In this document: one piece after another, positions 1 through 9,400 of the stretch | Layout of the letters: each line of letters starts with the position of its first letter | Position numbering within the stretch: the stretch's first letter is position 1 | Assembly: GCF_014647375.1 (NCBI RefSeq) | Contig: NZ_BMPB01000001.1 | Coordinates: forward strand, 558,001 to 622,000 | Direction of reading: 5' to 3' | Length of the DNA stretch: 64,000 nucleotides | DNA from: Parabacteroides faecis | GTDB taxonomy: Bacteria; Bacteroidota; Bacteroidia; Bacteroidales; Tannerellaceae | Notes under the pieces: generated by a model | Databases searched by the model: none | What the model saw: the letters and a program-made list of their open reading frames with translations, nothing else | Told to the model about the DNA's origin: nothing | Position numbers and translations under genes: made by a program

Positions 1-1206
1 CAAAACCCGGATGAGAAGTACCTGGATGCAGTCAAAAAAGGACTGGCCGATATTCGTCAATATAACGGACAGCCACAAGGAATGTACGGAGGAGATGAAG
101 GATTGCATGGCAACAATCCGACCCAGGGTTCCGAATTATGCTCTGCCGTAGAATTTATGTATTCACTGGAAAAGATGATGGAGATAACGGGTGATCTGAC
201 TTTGACAGACCATCTGGAACGGATCGCTTTCAACGCCCTCCCTACTCAGATAACAGATGATTTTATGGATAAACAATATTTCCAGCAGGCCAATCAGGTA
301 ATGGTCACACGCCATGCCCACAATTTCTATGAGGATGCCAACCATGCAGAAACAGATATTATCTATGGGACACGGACCGGATATCCTTGTTGTTTCTCCA
401 ATATGCATCAGGGATGGCCTAAATTCACTCAAAGCCTTTGGTATGCTACACCGGATAATGGTATTGCTGCGCTGGCCTATTCTCCTTCGGAGGTGACGAC
501 AAAGGTTGGCAACGGCCATAGAGTAACTGTTACAGAGGACACTCATTACCCGATGGATGATAAGATACAGTTTACCGTCCGGCTACTCGGCAAGACCAAA
601 GAGGTTGACTTTCCGCTCCATTTGCGTATCCCCGGATGGTGTAAAGATGCGACTGTTACCGTTAATGGCGTTCCTGAATCTACTGCCAAAGGAAACAGTA
701 CGGCGATTATACGTCGAACATGGAAAACCGGCGACCAGGTCGTTTTACACTTACCGATGGAAGTAACGACAAGTAAATGGTATGAGAATTCAATCGCCGT
801 TGAACGAGGTCCACTGGTCTATGCACTGAAGATGGAGGAGAAATGGGAAAAGAAAAAATTTGAAGGAGATGATATTACACAGTTCGGTCAATCCTACTAC
901 GAAGTCACTTCACCGACCAAATGGAATTATGGAATACTGGCTTCAGCTCCCGAAAATACAAAGGAGAATTTCCAGGTTACGATCGACAAAGCCAAACAGG
1001 CAAATAATTATTTCTGGAACGTAGAAAATGCCCCTATCCAGATCAAGGTAAAAGCGAAGGAAATACCTTCCTGGCAACTATACAATGAAATGGCAGGCCC
1101 TCTCCCCTTCTCTACCGGCAGAAGTAAAAACCCTGTAGAAGAGATCACTCTGATTCCTTACGGGTGTACAACGCTACGTGTTTCAGAGTTTCCGTTAGTA
1201 AGATAA
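1..1206 (+). CDS. GH127-like (DUF1680) beta-L-arabinofuranosidase-type glycosidase, 5' partial
   Basis: The frame is open from base 1, so the gene starts before the window; 401 codons are visible. The sequence matches the DUF1680/GH127 family, whose characterised members release beta-L-arabinofuranose with a zinc-bound cysteine nucleophile. All four expected metal and catalytic positions are present: Glu-x-Cys in SELC (visible codons 45-47, bases 133-141) and a Cys-Cys pair after YP (bases 388-393). The second half is a beta-sandwich-like region containing IPGW and ERGPLVYAL, typical of the family. It points toward the sigma-factor gene and ends before a hairpin terminator. Substrate in this organism is unknown, since the family includes several GH127/GH146-like activities. 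No lipobox or signal can be seen because the N-terminus is missing. Family assignment is firm; exact specificity is not. Confidence 0.85.
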   Translation, partial: QNPDEKYLDAVKKGLADIRQYNGQPQGMYGGDEGLHGNNPTQGSELCSAVEFMYSLEKMMEITGDLTLTDHLERIAFNALPTQITDDFMDKQYFQQANQVMVTRHAHNFYEDANHAETDIIYGTRTGYPCCFSNMHQGWPKFTQSLWYATPDNGIAALAYSPSEVTTKVGNGHRVTVTEDTHYPMDDKIQFTVRLLGKTKEVDFPLHLRIPGWCKDATVTVNGVPESTAKGNSTAIIRRTWKTGDQVVLHLPMEVTTSKWYENSIAVERGPLVYALKMEEKWEKKKFEGDDITQFGQSYYEVTSPTKWNYGILASAPENTKENFQVTIDKAKQANNYFWNVENAPIQIKVKAKEIPSWQLYNEMAGPLPFSTGRSKNPVEEITLIPYGCTTLRVSEFPLVR

Positions 1207-1230
1207 TACAGGATCATTCCTGTCAACAAT

Positions 1231-1271
1231 CCTTTCGCCGGACACGGTCATGTACTATGTTTGGCGAAAGG
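1231..1271. terminator. Bidirectional hairpin terminator
   Basis: CCTTTCGCC (1231-1239) pairs with GGCGAAAGG (1263-1271) between two convergent genes, the GH127-like gene and the sigma factor. The stem can be extended with a wobble pair and is followed by TTT on the plus strand. Confidence 0.6.
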
Positions 1272-1294
1272 GTTTCCAGATAAGAAACAGTTCC

Positions 1295-1843
1295 TCACTT
1301 CAGAAAGAGTAAATAAAAAATAGGCAGGTAATCTTTCAAGGCAATCCTCAACACCTTCAAAGACCTGGTTATATGGTATTCAACTCCTTTCGGGCTGATA
1401 GACAACTCCTCTGCTATTTCCTTTACAGTACGGCATTCATACCGGCTTAACTCGAAGACACGCCGGGTTTGTTCCGGCAAAGCCTCCAATGTTTCTTTTA
1501 CGATACGGGTTATCTCTGAGGAAAATATTTCTTCCAGATCACAAGCCTGCAGAGTAGAGATCCGGTAGCCCAGATCACGGGCCATTTTAGATGAGATCGA
1601 ATCGGAGACGGACTGCTTTACATCCTGATGTTTCAGATAATTCAAAGCACCGTTTTTCAGCATCATAACAAGTAAAGATAACGGATATTCCACCTTTTCC
1701 TTTTTGCTGGTATCCCACAAATTAATTAAAGCCTCAGACACAATATCTTCCGCAGCCATATCGTCCCTGACATATGACTTTACAAACAAAAACGAACGTT
1801 TATAGTAGTTTGTGTATATCTCGCTGAAACTTATATTACTCAT
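1295..1843 (-). CDS. RNA polymerase sigma factor, ECF type (Bacteroides expansion family)
   Basis: This 182-residue protein has sigma-70 region 2 (about residues 8-75, with YVRDDMAAEDIVSEALINLW) and a region 4 helix-turn-helix (about 120-170, with TVKEIAEELSISPKGVEYHI). It would direct RNA polymerase to a small set of promoters. Most Bacteroidales ECF factors that act with SusC-type transporters sit next to a FecR-like anti-sigma gene. None is adjacent here: the upstream neighbour is the HTCS and the downstream neighbour is a convergent glycosidase. It may be an orphan regulator or may answer to an anti-sigma elsewhere. The C-terminus ends in a short hydrophobic stretch (YLPIFYLLFLK). A -7/-33 promoter and a 22-bp tandem array lie upstream. 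The start gives a normal family length. Confidence 0.88.
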   Translation of the reverse strand: MSNISFSEIYTNYYKRSFLFVKSYVRDDMAAEDIVSEALINLWDTSKKEKVEYPLSLLVMMLKNGALNYLKHQDVKQSVSDSISSKMARDLGYRISTLQACDLEEIFSSEITRIVKETLEALPEQTRRVFELSRYECRTVKEIAEELSISPKGVEYHITRSLKVLRIALKDYLPIFYLLFLK

Positions 1844-1893
1844 CTCCTATGGAATCTAAAGAAGGCTCTCTCTCCATTTATCTCAATACCATA

Positions 1894-1923
1894 CAAAAAT
1901 AAGATTTATTCCATAATAGTCAA
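1894..1923 (-). promoter_or_regulatory. Bacteroides-type promoter of the ECF sigma gene
   Basis: On the minus strand TATTTTTG (plus 1894-1901) fits the -7 consensus TAnnTTTG. TTG (plus 1921-1923) lies 19 bp further upstream, as the -33 element requires. The start codon is 50 bp downstream. Confidence 0.55.
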
Positions 1924-1966
1924 TAGCTATTGGTAATAATTCTTTTTTAATACTTCTATTGCTTAT

Positions 1967-2052
1967 CACAACTGCATTCCTTTCATATCACAGTTGGATT
2001 CCGTTTGTTTCACAGATGGATTTCTTTTGTTTCACAACTGTGATATGCAAAG
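1967..2052. repeat. Degenerate 22-bp tandem repeat, three full units plus a partial
   Basis: Units start at 1967, 1989 and 2011, each 22 bp and beginning CACA; a fourth partial unit starts at 2033 with CACAACTGTGATATG. Units 2 and 3 share most positions (CACAG.TGGATT.C.TTTGTTT). The array lies between the 3' end of the HTCS gene and the sigma-factor promoter. The rest of the gap 1844-2136 is AT-rich and holds nothing else I recognise. Confidence 0.7.
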
Positions 2053-2136
2053 AAGGACGTAGTAATAAGATAAACGATACGCCGTGTTAACAACAACATC
2101 ACCCTAGTGACAACACTCTCCCCGGACTAATGGAGA

Positions 2137-3399
2137 CTATAAAGCATTATAACGGGAAGGCGATACACCGAACTGATTCGTAAAATGCTTGCGGAATGTA
2201 TTGATATCGTTATAACCGACCATTTCAGCCACCTCCTGAACAGAATATTTCTTCTGCATGATCAGGGAAGCGGCCTTGCTGATACGGATACTGCGAATCA
2301 CTTCGATAATCGACAAGTTACTCTGCTGCTTCATCTTCCGGTATAAAGTAGGCTGGCTGAGGTTCAACAGGCCCGCCAGGCTTTTGGCACTGAAATCCGG
2401 GTTTGTCAGATTGGTTTCGACAATGCAGATCACCTGCTGCATGAAAAGGCTGGCCTGCTCTTCTTCCTCCGGCTTTTCTACCGTATGTTTCAGCATCAGA
2501 GTTTTCGTATAGATGCGTTTCAACTGTTCACGCATACGGATTAGGTTCTCTGCTTTGGCCTTGAGCACTTCGGGATTGAAAGGCTTCATGATATAGTCGT
2601 CCACACCGATCCGGGTACTTTTCAACAAATCCTCCTCCTCTGCTTTGGCCGTCAGCATGATGATCGGGATATGAGCCGTCTGCAACTCCTGCCTGATCTC
2701 CTGACAACAGGTAAAGCCGTCTTTGACCGGCATCATTATATCCGAAATGATCAGGTCAGGGATCTCTTCACTGGCGATCCGCATGCCCTCTTCACCGTCT
2801 CGAGCTTCCAGGACACGGTATTTTTTCTCGAATAGAGTATGAATATAATGTCTTATCTCATCGTTATCTTCAATGACCAGCAATTTCTTACCTGATTCGA
2901 GGGATCTCTCTTCACGAACCTTTTCCGGGGCAATGAATACTTCCTCCTTCCGGTCATCACGGGTATCCTCAACCTGTTGATATACATCTTCTTTAAAATG
3001 CTCACGTCCTAACGGAAGGTAAAGGATAAACTCGGAACCTTTACCGGGAACACTGTTCAGCAAGACTTTCCCATGATGGAGATCCATCGTGTTTTTAACG
3101 ATACGCAAGCCGATACCCACCTTGGTAGAAAATGAGGGATCATTTTCGCCCGTTATAAAAGATTCAAAAATGCGTCCCTGCAAATTTTCAGCGATACCGG
3201 GTCCATTATCCGTAACAGATAATAAACAGAACATTTTCCCGTCCACCTCCTTCTCGGCGATCGCAACCCTTATCTTTCCGCCTTTCGGGGTATATTTGAG
3301 CGCATTCGAAAGGAGGTTCTTCAAAGCTGATTCTATTTTCGGGGCATCAATCCAGAGATAAAGAGATTGAATGCCAAAGTCCAAGATGTACTCATGCAA
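2137..3399 (-). CDS. Hybrid two-component regulator (HTCS), C-terminal part: HATPase - receiver - AraC-type HTH
   Basis: This is the output end of a hybrid histidine kinase/response regulator. It has a HATPase domain (about residues 20-130: N-box NLLSNALKYTP, G-box TDNGPGIAE and GIGLRIVKNT). A receiver domain follows (about 172-290, phospho-acceptor Asp220 in SDIMMPVKDG, Lys in YIMKPF). An AraC-family DNA-binding domain closes it (about 325-420, ending ITNQFGVSPSRYNAL-like). It lacks the periplasmic sensor and the HisKA dimerisation helix, which are on the opposite strand just upstream. The ATG at 3399 lies inside the inverted segment, so this start exists only in the orientation seen here. 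After inversion the frame would continue into HisKA without a stop. Whether a free 420-residue protein is made is unknown. Domain calls are firm, independent function doubtful. Confidence 0.85.
   Translation of the reverse strand: MHEYILDFGIQSLYLWIDAPKIESALKNLLSNALKYTPKGGKIRVAIAEKEVDGKMFCLLSVTDNGPGIAENLQGRIFESFITGENDPSFSTKVGIGLRIVKNTMDLHHGKVLLNSVPGKGSEFILYLPLGREHFKEDVYQQVEDTRDDRKEEVFIAPEKVREERSLESGKKLLVIEDNDEIRHYIHTLFEKKYRVLEARDGEEGMRIASEEIPDLIISDIMMPVKDGFTCCQEIRQELQTAHIPIIMLTAKAEEEDLLKSTRIGVDDYIMKPFNPEVLKAKAENLIRMREQLKRIYTKTLMLKHTVEKPEEEEQASLFMQQVICIVETNLTNPDFSAKSLAGLLNLSQPTLYRKMKQQSNLSIIEVIRSIRISKAASLIMQKKYSVQEVAEMVGYNDINTFRKHFTNQFGVSPSRYNAL
3378..3393. repeat. Left inverted repeat of the HTCS inversion (IRL)
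   Basis: AGTCCAAGATGTACTC matches the reverse complement of the right copy at 14 of 16 positions, with an identical 7-bp core CAAGATG. The arms around the centre AGA are themselves nearly dyad (AGTCCA / TGTACT). Confidence 0.85.
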
Positions 3400-5721
3400 A
3401 ACGATACGACTTTTTGGATGATATCCACTGATGTACTTTCGCTTATTTCAATCGCTTATCAGATGGATAAAATGGGGAATATAGACAAAGTGGACTTAAA
3501 AGTAGAAATGGAGTTTACTGGTCTGGCCGGGAACAATACAAACTATATGGCTATGTGTCAATCCCCTGACGGAATCATTTATATTGCGACCGATTGGGGA
3601 AATATAGTCACTTTCAATCCAAAAACACGTCAAATGACAAGCCAAGGCGATTTACCGAGAGTCAATAAAATTCACGTTCACCGCCTTCTTTATTCCGACG
3701 GTTCTGTCTGGATTGGAACCTGGGCCAACGGAGCGATCTGTTACAATCCGAAAACAGGTGTCTATACTCAATATAGCTATAAACCGGAGGATACGAAAAA
3801 AACTCTTTCCCATGGAGATATTTACCAGATGGTTTCTTTGGGAGACGGACGGTATTTAGCTGCTACATGGAATGGTTACACAGTTTTTATTCCTGATAAA
3901 GAAGAACCTACCCGCTATACAACAGAAGTCTATAACAACACTGCATCTCAACTTCATCGTAACTTGGAGACCCGAATGATCTCCGCTTATTATGATACGG
4001 AAGGTATCATCTGGATTGGAACACAAGGCGGAGGAGTGTATGCCTCCGATTTGCGAAAGCAATTTTATCAACGCTTTCATCAGGAAACACATAATGAAAT
4101 ATGTGAAATGGCGACGGATGAAAATGAATATATCTGGCTAGCCACTTTCCATAAGGGTATTTTGAGAAGTACGGAACCTTTCAATCCTCAAAGCCGTTTG
4201 GAGTTTGAATCGGTCCCTGCCGGCTCGAGCAATACTGTTTTATGTGTGCTCAACGATAAAAAAGGAAACTTGTGGTTCGGAAACGGTCAGTCCGAACTAA
4301 TTCAGTATAATTCCGAAAATAAAACCTTTACCGTTTATCCTGTCCGTATTAAAGACAAACCTGAGTGGTCTGGTTCCATCTGGTCTTTATTGATTGACAA
4401 TCAAAATCGTTTATGGCTGGGAACATCCAACGGGTTATTGTTGTTTGATCGCCAGACAAAAGATTTTGTCTATTACCCTGTCGGTTCCGGAACCATACGG
4501 GCAATGGCAGAAGTTCCCGATAAATACTTCTTGTTAGGATTGTCATACGGCTTAGTAAAGTGTTCTTTGAATGGTCAACCTATTCGATCGGACTATGAAA
4601 AAACAGCTGATATTCCAGTCAGGGACATACGTTCCCTTTATGCTGCTTCAGACGGAAAGCTCTATATAGGTTATTCCGACGGATTTGGGGTAATGGATAT
4701 TCAATCTGATTCAATCGAGAATTTTTACACAACCCATAATGGGTTAAGCAGTAATTATATAGGTTGTATTTGTGAAGATGCGGAAGGACGTATTTGGCTA
4801 GGTTCCGCTTCGAGTGTTTGTAACTACAGCAGACATCAGAAATTGTTCTATAATTACTATATATCCGGTAATAACCGCTCAGTCATCTTTTATAAGGATT
4901 TTCTGTTTTGGGGGAATAATAAAAACATAACCTATTTCCTCCCGAATGAAGCAATGAACAACCACTTTATTCCCGGTAAAGTAGTAATAACTCAATTGGA
5001 AGTAGATAATAAAACAGTTGAAATCGGGCAAAAGATAAATAATCAAGTCATTCTGAAACAAGGTATTCCTTATACTCACGGATTAACATTAAAGGCTGCT
5101 AATAATAGTTTTTCATTGATGTTCAGTAATCTGACCTACTCGGATGACCTGCAAAAATATAATTACCGGTTAAGTCCGGCTCAATCGAACTGGTTGACAA
5201 TCAATGAAGGTGAAAAGGTTTCGTATGCAAACTTACCTCAAGGGAAATATGTTTTTGAAGTACAAAGTATTATGGCAGACGGTTCTAGCGGCTATCTGAC
5301 ATCCATGGATATCAACATCCTGCCTCATTGGTATGAAACAATTTGGTTCCGTCTTCTAATCATCATCACAATCGGTTTTATTATATATTATCTGATTCGC
5401 CGTGTAAAAAAGGAGCAGGCACGTCTGAGGCATGAAGAACGGTTAAAACACGAATTGTTTGTTGCCAATCTGGAACGTGAGAAAGAGAAGCAAATCAACC
5501 GGGAACGCAGCAATTTCTTTACGAATGTCTCTCATGAACTTCGCACACCTCTGACACTGATTCTTTCTCCTTTACAGGAGTTATTGCAGACGGAACGCCT
5601 TTCACAAATTCTATATGATAAGTTATCATTGGTTTACAATAATGCAACCTCATTATCTACCCTGGTAAATCAATTACTCTATGTACAAAAAATAGAAGCC
5701 GGAATGGTGCAATTAAAACTG

Positions 5722-6171
5722 TCAGAAGTTGATATATATGTGCTGGTTAAGAATGTTATCACATCTTTTAAGCATATTGCTGAGATAAAACAGACAGAGT
5801 TCATCTTGAACTCCGGTAAATTTCCCGTTTTCATTAATAGAAACAAAATGCTCCATACGGCGATCGAAACAGAAGAGTTGCCCGCTCACATTCAACCAAA
5901 GCAGATTATTTCCGGTTTCATGGATACTGGAAACTTTCATATAAAGCCCATCCGAACCGAAATTCTTTATATTTTTTCCATCATAACGGCTCAAACCATT
6001 ATCTGTGCCAAACCACATAAAACCATCCATATCTTTATGAATACACAAGACTGTATTATCGGCCAGTCCGTTTTGCATGGTGAGCACCCTGATATCCTTT
6101 TCAAAAAAGGCATAACCGGAAAAACTATAAAAAATAGAGAATAGTATAGCGACAATAAATTTCCTCATCAT
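5722..6171 (-). CDS. HTCS N-terminal part: signal peptide and first propeller blade, truncated by the inversion
   Basis: The first about 122 residues are genuine HTCS sequence. There is a signal peptide (MMRKFIVAILFSIFYSFSGYAFF), then the standard opening of a Bacteroidetes sensor propeller (LTMQNGLADNTVLCIHKDMDGFMWFGTDNGLSRYDG). After GVQD the frame crosses into the inverted segment and continues for only about 26 out-of-context residues (ELCLFYLSN...) to a stop. The true gene would continue after inversion. The start codon is fixed by the signal peptide and lies divergent to susC, the usual place for a HTCS controlling that operon. In this orientation the cell should make at most a 149-residue secreted fragment with no signalling ability. 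Confidence 0.85.
   Translation of the reverse strand: MMRKFIVAILFSIFYSFSGYAFFEKDIRVLTMQNGLADNTVLCIHKDMDGFMWFGTDNGLSRYDGKNIKNFGSDGLYMKVSSIHETGNNLLWLNVSGQLFCFDRRMEHFVSINENGKFTGVQDELCLFYLSNMLKRCDNILNQHIYINF
5797..5812. repeat. Right inverted repeat of the HTCS inversion (IRR)
   Basis: GAGTTCATCTTGAACT is the inverted partner of the site at 3378-3393 (14/16). Its arms AGTTCA and TGAACT form a perfect 6-bp dyad around TCT, the architecture expected of a recombinase binding site. Confidence 0.85.
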
Positions 6172-6202
6172 CTAATTAACAAAGCTCCTCATTTAGATAT
6201 TT

Positions 6203-6210
6203 CAAACATA
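6203..6210 (-). promoter_or_regulatory. Possible -7 box of the HTCS gene
   Basis: The minus strand reads TATGTTTG, fitting TAnnTTTG, 32 bp before the HTCS start. No clear -33 TTG is at the right distance. The intergenic stretch 6172-6460 should also hold the HTCS binding site for susC, but I could not identify a direct repeat for it. Confidence 0.35.
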
Positions 6211-6402
6211 TACAAAGAAACAAAAAAAAGAGGATATTACCTCTAAACAAGACAAAGAAAAACAACATAAATATAATGCATGAATAATCTACCGACTATC
6301 CATGAATAAAACACCCAGTATCCTGTTTTTCAACAGAAAAAATAAAGAAAACGCCCATCGTTAATGAAGAAAACACGTGTTATCCCTTCCAGGCAGACCT
6401 GA

Positions 6403-6410
6403 TACTTTTG
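6403..6410 (+). promoter_or_regulatory. -7 box of the susC promoter
   Basis: TACTTTTG fits TAnnTTTG, 50 bp before the chosen susC start (6461). A recognisable -33 element is missing, as expected for a promoter that needs an activator. Confidence 0.5.
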
Positions 6411-6460
6411 CTTACAAAGATTTAATAAAATTAGTATTAACAACCTTAAAACTAAAAAGG

Positions 6461-9400
6461 ATGAAGAAAAGAGTCACTTTTTTAATTGTGCTGCTAATGG
6501 TTAGTATATTTCATATATACGCGCAACAGCAAAACATTAGCGGTACTGTCATTGACAAGAACCTGAATGAACCCGTTATCGGAGCTTCCATTCAAATAAA
6601 AGGTACAACAAACGGGACTATTACCGATTTGGACGGAAAATTCTCTATCAATGCTTCGAAAGATGATATCCTGGTGATCTCCTACATAGGATACACTACA
6701 CAAGAGATCAAACTTACCGGACAATCCAGTCTAAAAATAGAATTGAATGAAGACACTCAGGCACTGGACGAAGTAGTAGTAGTAGGGTTCGGTACCCAAA
6801 AGAAAGTTAATCTGACCGGAGCTGTAGCGACTGTCGATAAGAAGGTATTAGCATCCAGGCCGGTAACTTCCGTTTCACAGTCTTTACAAGGGGCAGTTCC
6901 CGGATTAAACTTATCCACCGCCGACCTGGGAGGACAATTGGGTCAGAACATGAACGTTAATATTCGTGGTACAGGAACGATCGGTAAAGGTTCCAAAGGC
7001 GAGCCACTTATCCTGATCGACGGTATGGAAGGAAACATGAACAACCTGAATCCGGAAGATGTTGAAAACATCTCTGTATTGAAAGATGCCTCCTCTTCCT
7101 CTATCTACGGTTCGCGGGCAGCGTTCGGCGTAATTATGATAACAACCAAAAAAGGTAAAGCCGGGAAAATGCAAATAAACTACAACAATAACGTCCGTTA
7201 TTCCGGTCCGACCAATCTCCCTAATCAACTCGATTCATACCGTTTCGCAAATTTCTTCAATGAAGCTTCTATCAATCAGGGAGGTAGTGTCATTTTTGAC
7301 GAAGAGACCATCGGTCGCATACAAAAATACATGGCCGGAGAATTAGCGGAAACGACTATTGCCAACGGTAACAACTGGCATTTTCATGAAAAAGCTAATG
7401 ATAATGTAAACTGGTGGAAAAAACACTTCCAGTGGGCATGGTCGAACGAACATAATATCAGTCTGAGCGGCGGTACGGAAAAGATACAATACTACGCATC
7501 CGGAAGTTATCTGAACCAAAATGGCAACTTGCGTTACGGAGAAGATAATTATAAACGTTACAATGCAACAGCTAAGGTTAATACACAAATAAACAAATAT
7601 GTAGATTTCAATATTAACACAAAGTTCGTACGTTTTGACCTCGACAACCCTATTTATTTGGAAGAAGGCGGACTTCTTTACCACGATATTGCCCGTATGT
7701 GGCCCATGATGCCTTTTAAAGACCCGAACGGTTATTATATGAGAAACGGAAAACTCAACCAGTTGGTAGACGGCGGACGTTCCAAGACCCATAACGATAA
7801 TATTTATATGCAGGGACAGCTCGTAGTCCACCCGCTTAAAGGATGGAATATTTACGCAGAAGCCGGCATGAGAATTATCAATCAGAACAAGCAAACGAAC
7901 TTGAATCCGATCTATGAACACGATGTAAACGGGAATCCGCAGGCATTAGCTTTTAGCGGAAGTTATTCTCCGGGAGCTTCGTTCGCACGCTCTGCTTACC
8001 TGAACAGTAATTTCTATACGACAAGCGTTTATACCGATTATACTTTACAGCTGAAAGATCATTACTTTAAGGCATTGATTGGTATGAATACCGAAGAATA
8101 TGTCTATCGCGAATTAAGCGCCCAACGTCCCGATGTGATCAGTAGCCTTGTTCCGGAAATCAGTGCGTCTACCGGGGAGGATAAAATCAACAGTTCTAAA
8201 TATAATGACTGGTCGACTGCCGGATTCTTCGGACGTATCAACTATTCATATAAGGACCGGTATATGGTAGAAATGAACGTTCGTTACGATGGTTCTTCCC
8301 GTTTCCTCAGAGACCAGCGCTGGAACGTGTTCCCTTCTTTCTCTTTAGGATGGAATGTAGCACGCGAATCGTTCTTCGAACCGATAAGTAACATCATCAA
8401 TACGTTGAAACCGCGTGTTTCATGGGGTATGTTAGGAAATCAGAATACTGACTCATACTATCCGTTCTATCTGACACAAAGCGTAACGGCTAATGGCGGC
8501 AACTGGTTAATGAATGGCGGCAAACCGACAACGGCGGGAGTTCCGGGAATGGTCAGCAGCACACTTACCTGGGAAAAAATCTACAATACTAATATAGGTA
8601 TCGACCTCGGCATGCTGGACAACCGCCTGAATGCAACTGCCGAGTATTTTATCCGCAGAACCAAAGACATGGTCGGACCGGCAGCCGAAGTGGGTGCCAT
8701 ATTAGGGACCTCTCTTCCGAACACGAACAATGCCGAACTGAAAAATAAAGGATGGGAAATACAACTGAACTGGAGAGACCAGATAGGAAAAGTGAATTAC
8801 AATGCCGGATTTAATCTTTCAGACTATCGCGCTAAAGTTATTTCATACCCCAATGCTTCTAAAGCTCTTTGGGATGCAGACGGTAATACGCTTTACTACG
8901 ACGGAATGACAATCGGAGAAATCTGGGGATACGAGACGGAAGGTATCGCTAAATCCGATGAACAAATGACCGAATGGCTGGCCAACAATGACCAGAGTAA
9001 AATCGGTTCAGCCTGGGGAGCCGGCGACATTATGTATCGCGACCTGAACGGTGACAAAGTAGTCGACAGTGGAAACAGTACAGCTATAGATCATGGCGAC
9101 TTAAAAGTAATCGGTAACAATACGCCTCGCTTCCGTTTCGGCCTGAGCCTGGGAGCAGATTGGAAAGGTTTCGATGTACAGATGTTTTTCCAGGGAGTTA
9201 TGAAACGTGACATTTGGTTAGGCGGTCCTATGTTTTGGGGAGCTGATGGCGGAGAGTGGCAATCGGTTGGCTTTAGTGAACACCTTGACTATTTCCGTCC
9301 GGAGAACACAACTTCCGTATTCGGAGCAAATCTCGATTCCTACTACCCCAAAGCTTATCTGGGTGATAAAGGAAACAAAAACAAAAAAACTCAGACACGC

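Larger units (their letters stand above)
3378..5812. other. Invertible DNA segment inside the HTCS gene
   Basis: The 2.4 kb between the two 16-bp inverted repeats is oriented against the rest of the HTCS gene. Recombination within the shared core would join the N-terminal frame (...GKFTGVQD) to VLMQNDTTFW and the HisKA frame (...KQTEFIL) to DFGIQSLYLW. Both joins are in frame, giving one open frame 6171-2137 on the minus strand of 1344 codons plus stop, a normal HTCS length. The present orientation is therefore the OFF state. No recombinase gene is in the window. Confidence 0.85.
3367..6144 (+). pseudogene. HTCS central part (sensor propeller - Y_Y_Y - TM - HisKA), inverted; ORF then runs antisense through the HTCS N-terminus
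   Basis: Read on the plus strand, bases 3389-5805 encode the middle of an HTCS. There are repeated propeller blades (motifs such as GNLWFGN, RIWLGS, IWIGTQGGG), a Y_Y_Y domain near bases 5100-5310, one membrane helix (about bases 5338-5395, LLIIITIGFIIYYLI), and a HisKA helix with the phospho-acceptor H-box SHELRTPL (about bases 5530-5553). The frame opens at a TTG (3367), with no signal peptide or convincing promoter. From about 5806 onward it is only the antisense of the HTCS N-terminus, so it is not a natural gene end. Both flanking HTCS pieces are on the minus strand and match exactly what this piece lacks. I read it as an inverted internal segment, not an independent sensor gene. Confidence 0.88.

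Noticed and set aside
5722-5805. C-terminal residues of the HTCS N-terminal frame as real protein
   Set aside because: From about base 5805 downward this is antisense to the inverted HisKA region, so the last 26 or so residues are accidental.
3378-5812. HTCS inversion as an assembly error
   Set aside because: Breakpoints coincide with inverted repeats and both rejoined frames are in phase, which fits site-specific inversion. An assembler picking the minority orientation remains possible but does not change the interpretation.
3367-6144. A separate 925-residue sensor protein on the plus strand
   Set aside because: It has no signal peptide or promoter, starts at a TTG in the inverted repeat region and ends antisense to the HTCS N-terminus. 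Its content completes the split HTCS exactly.
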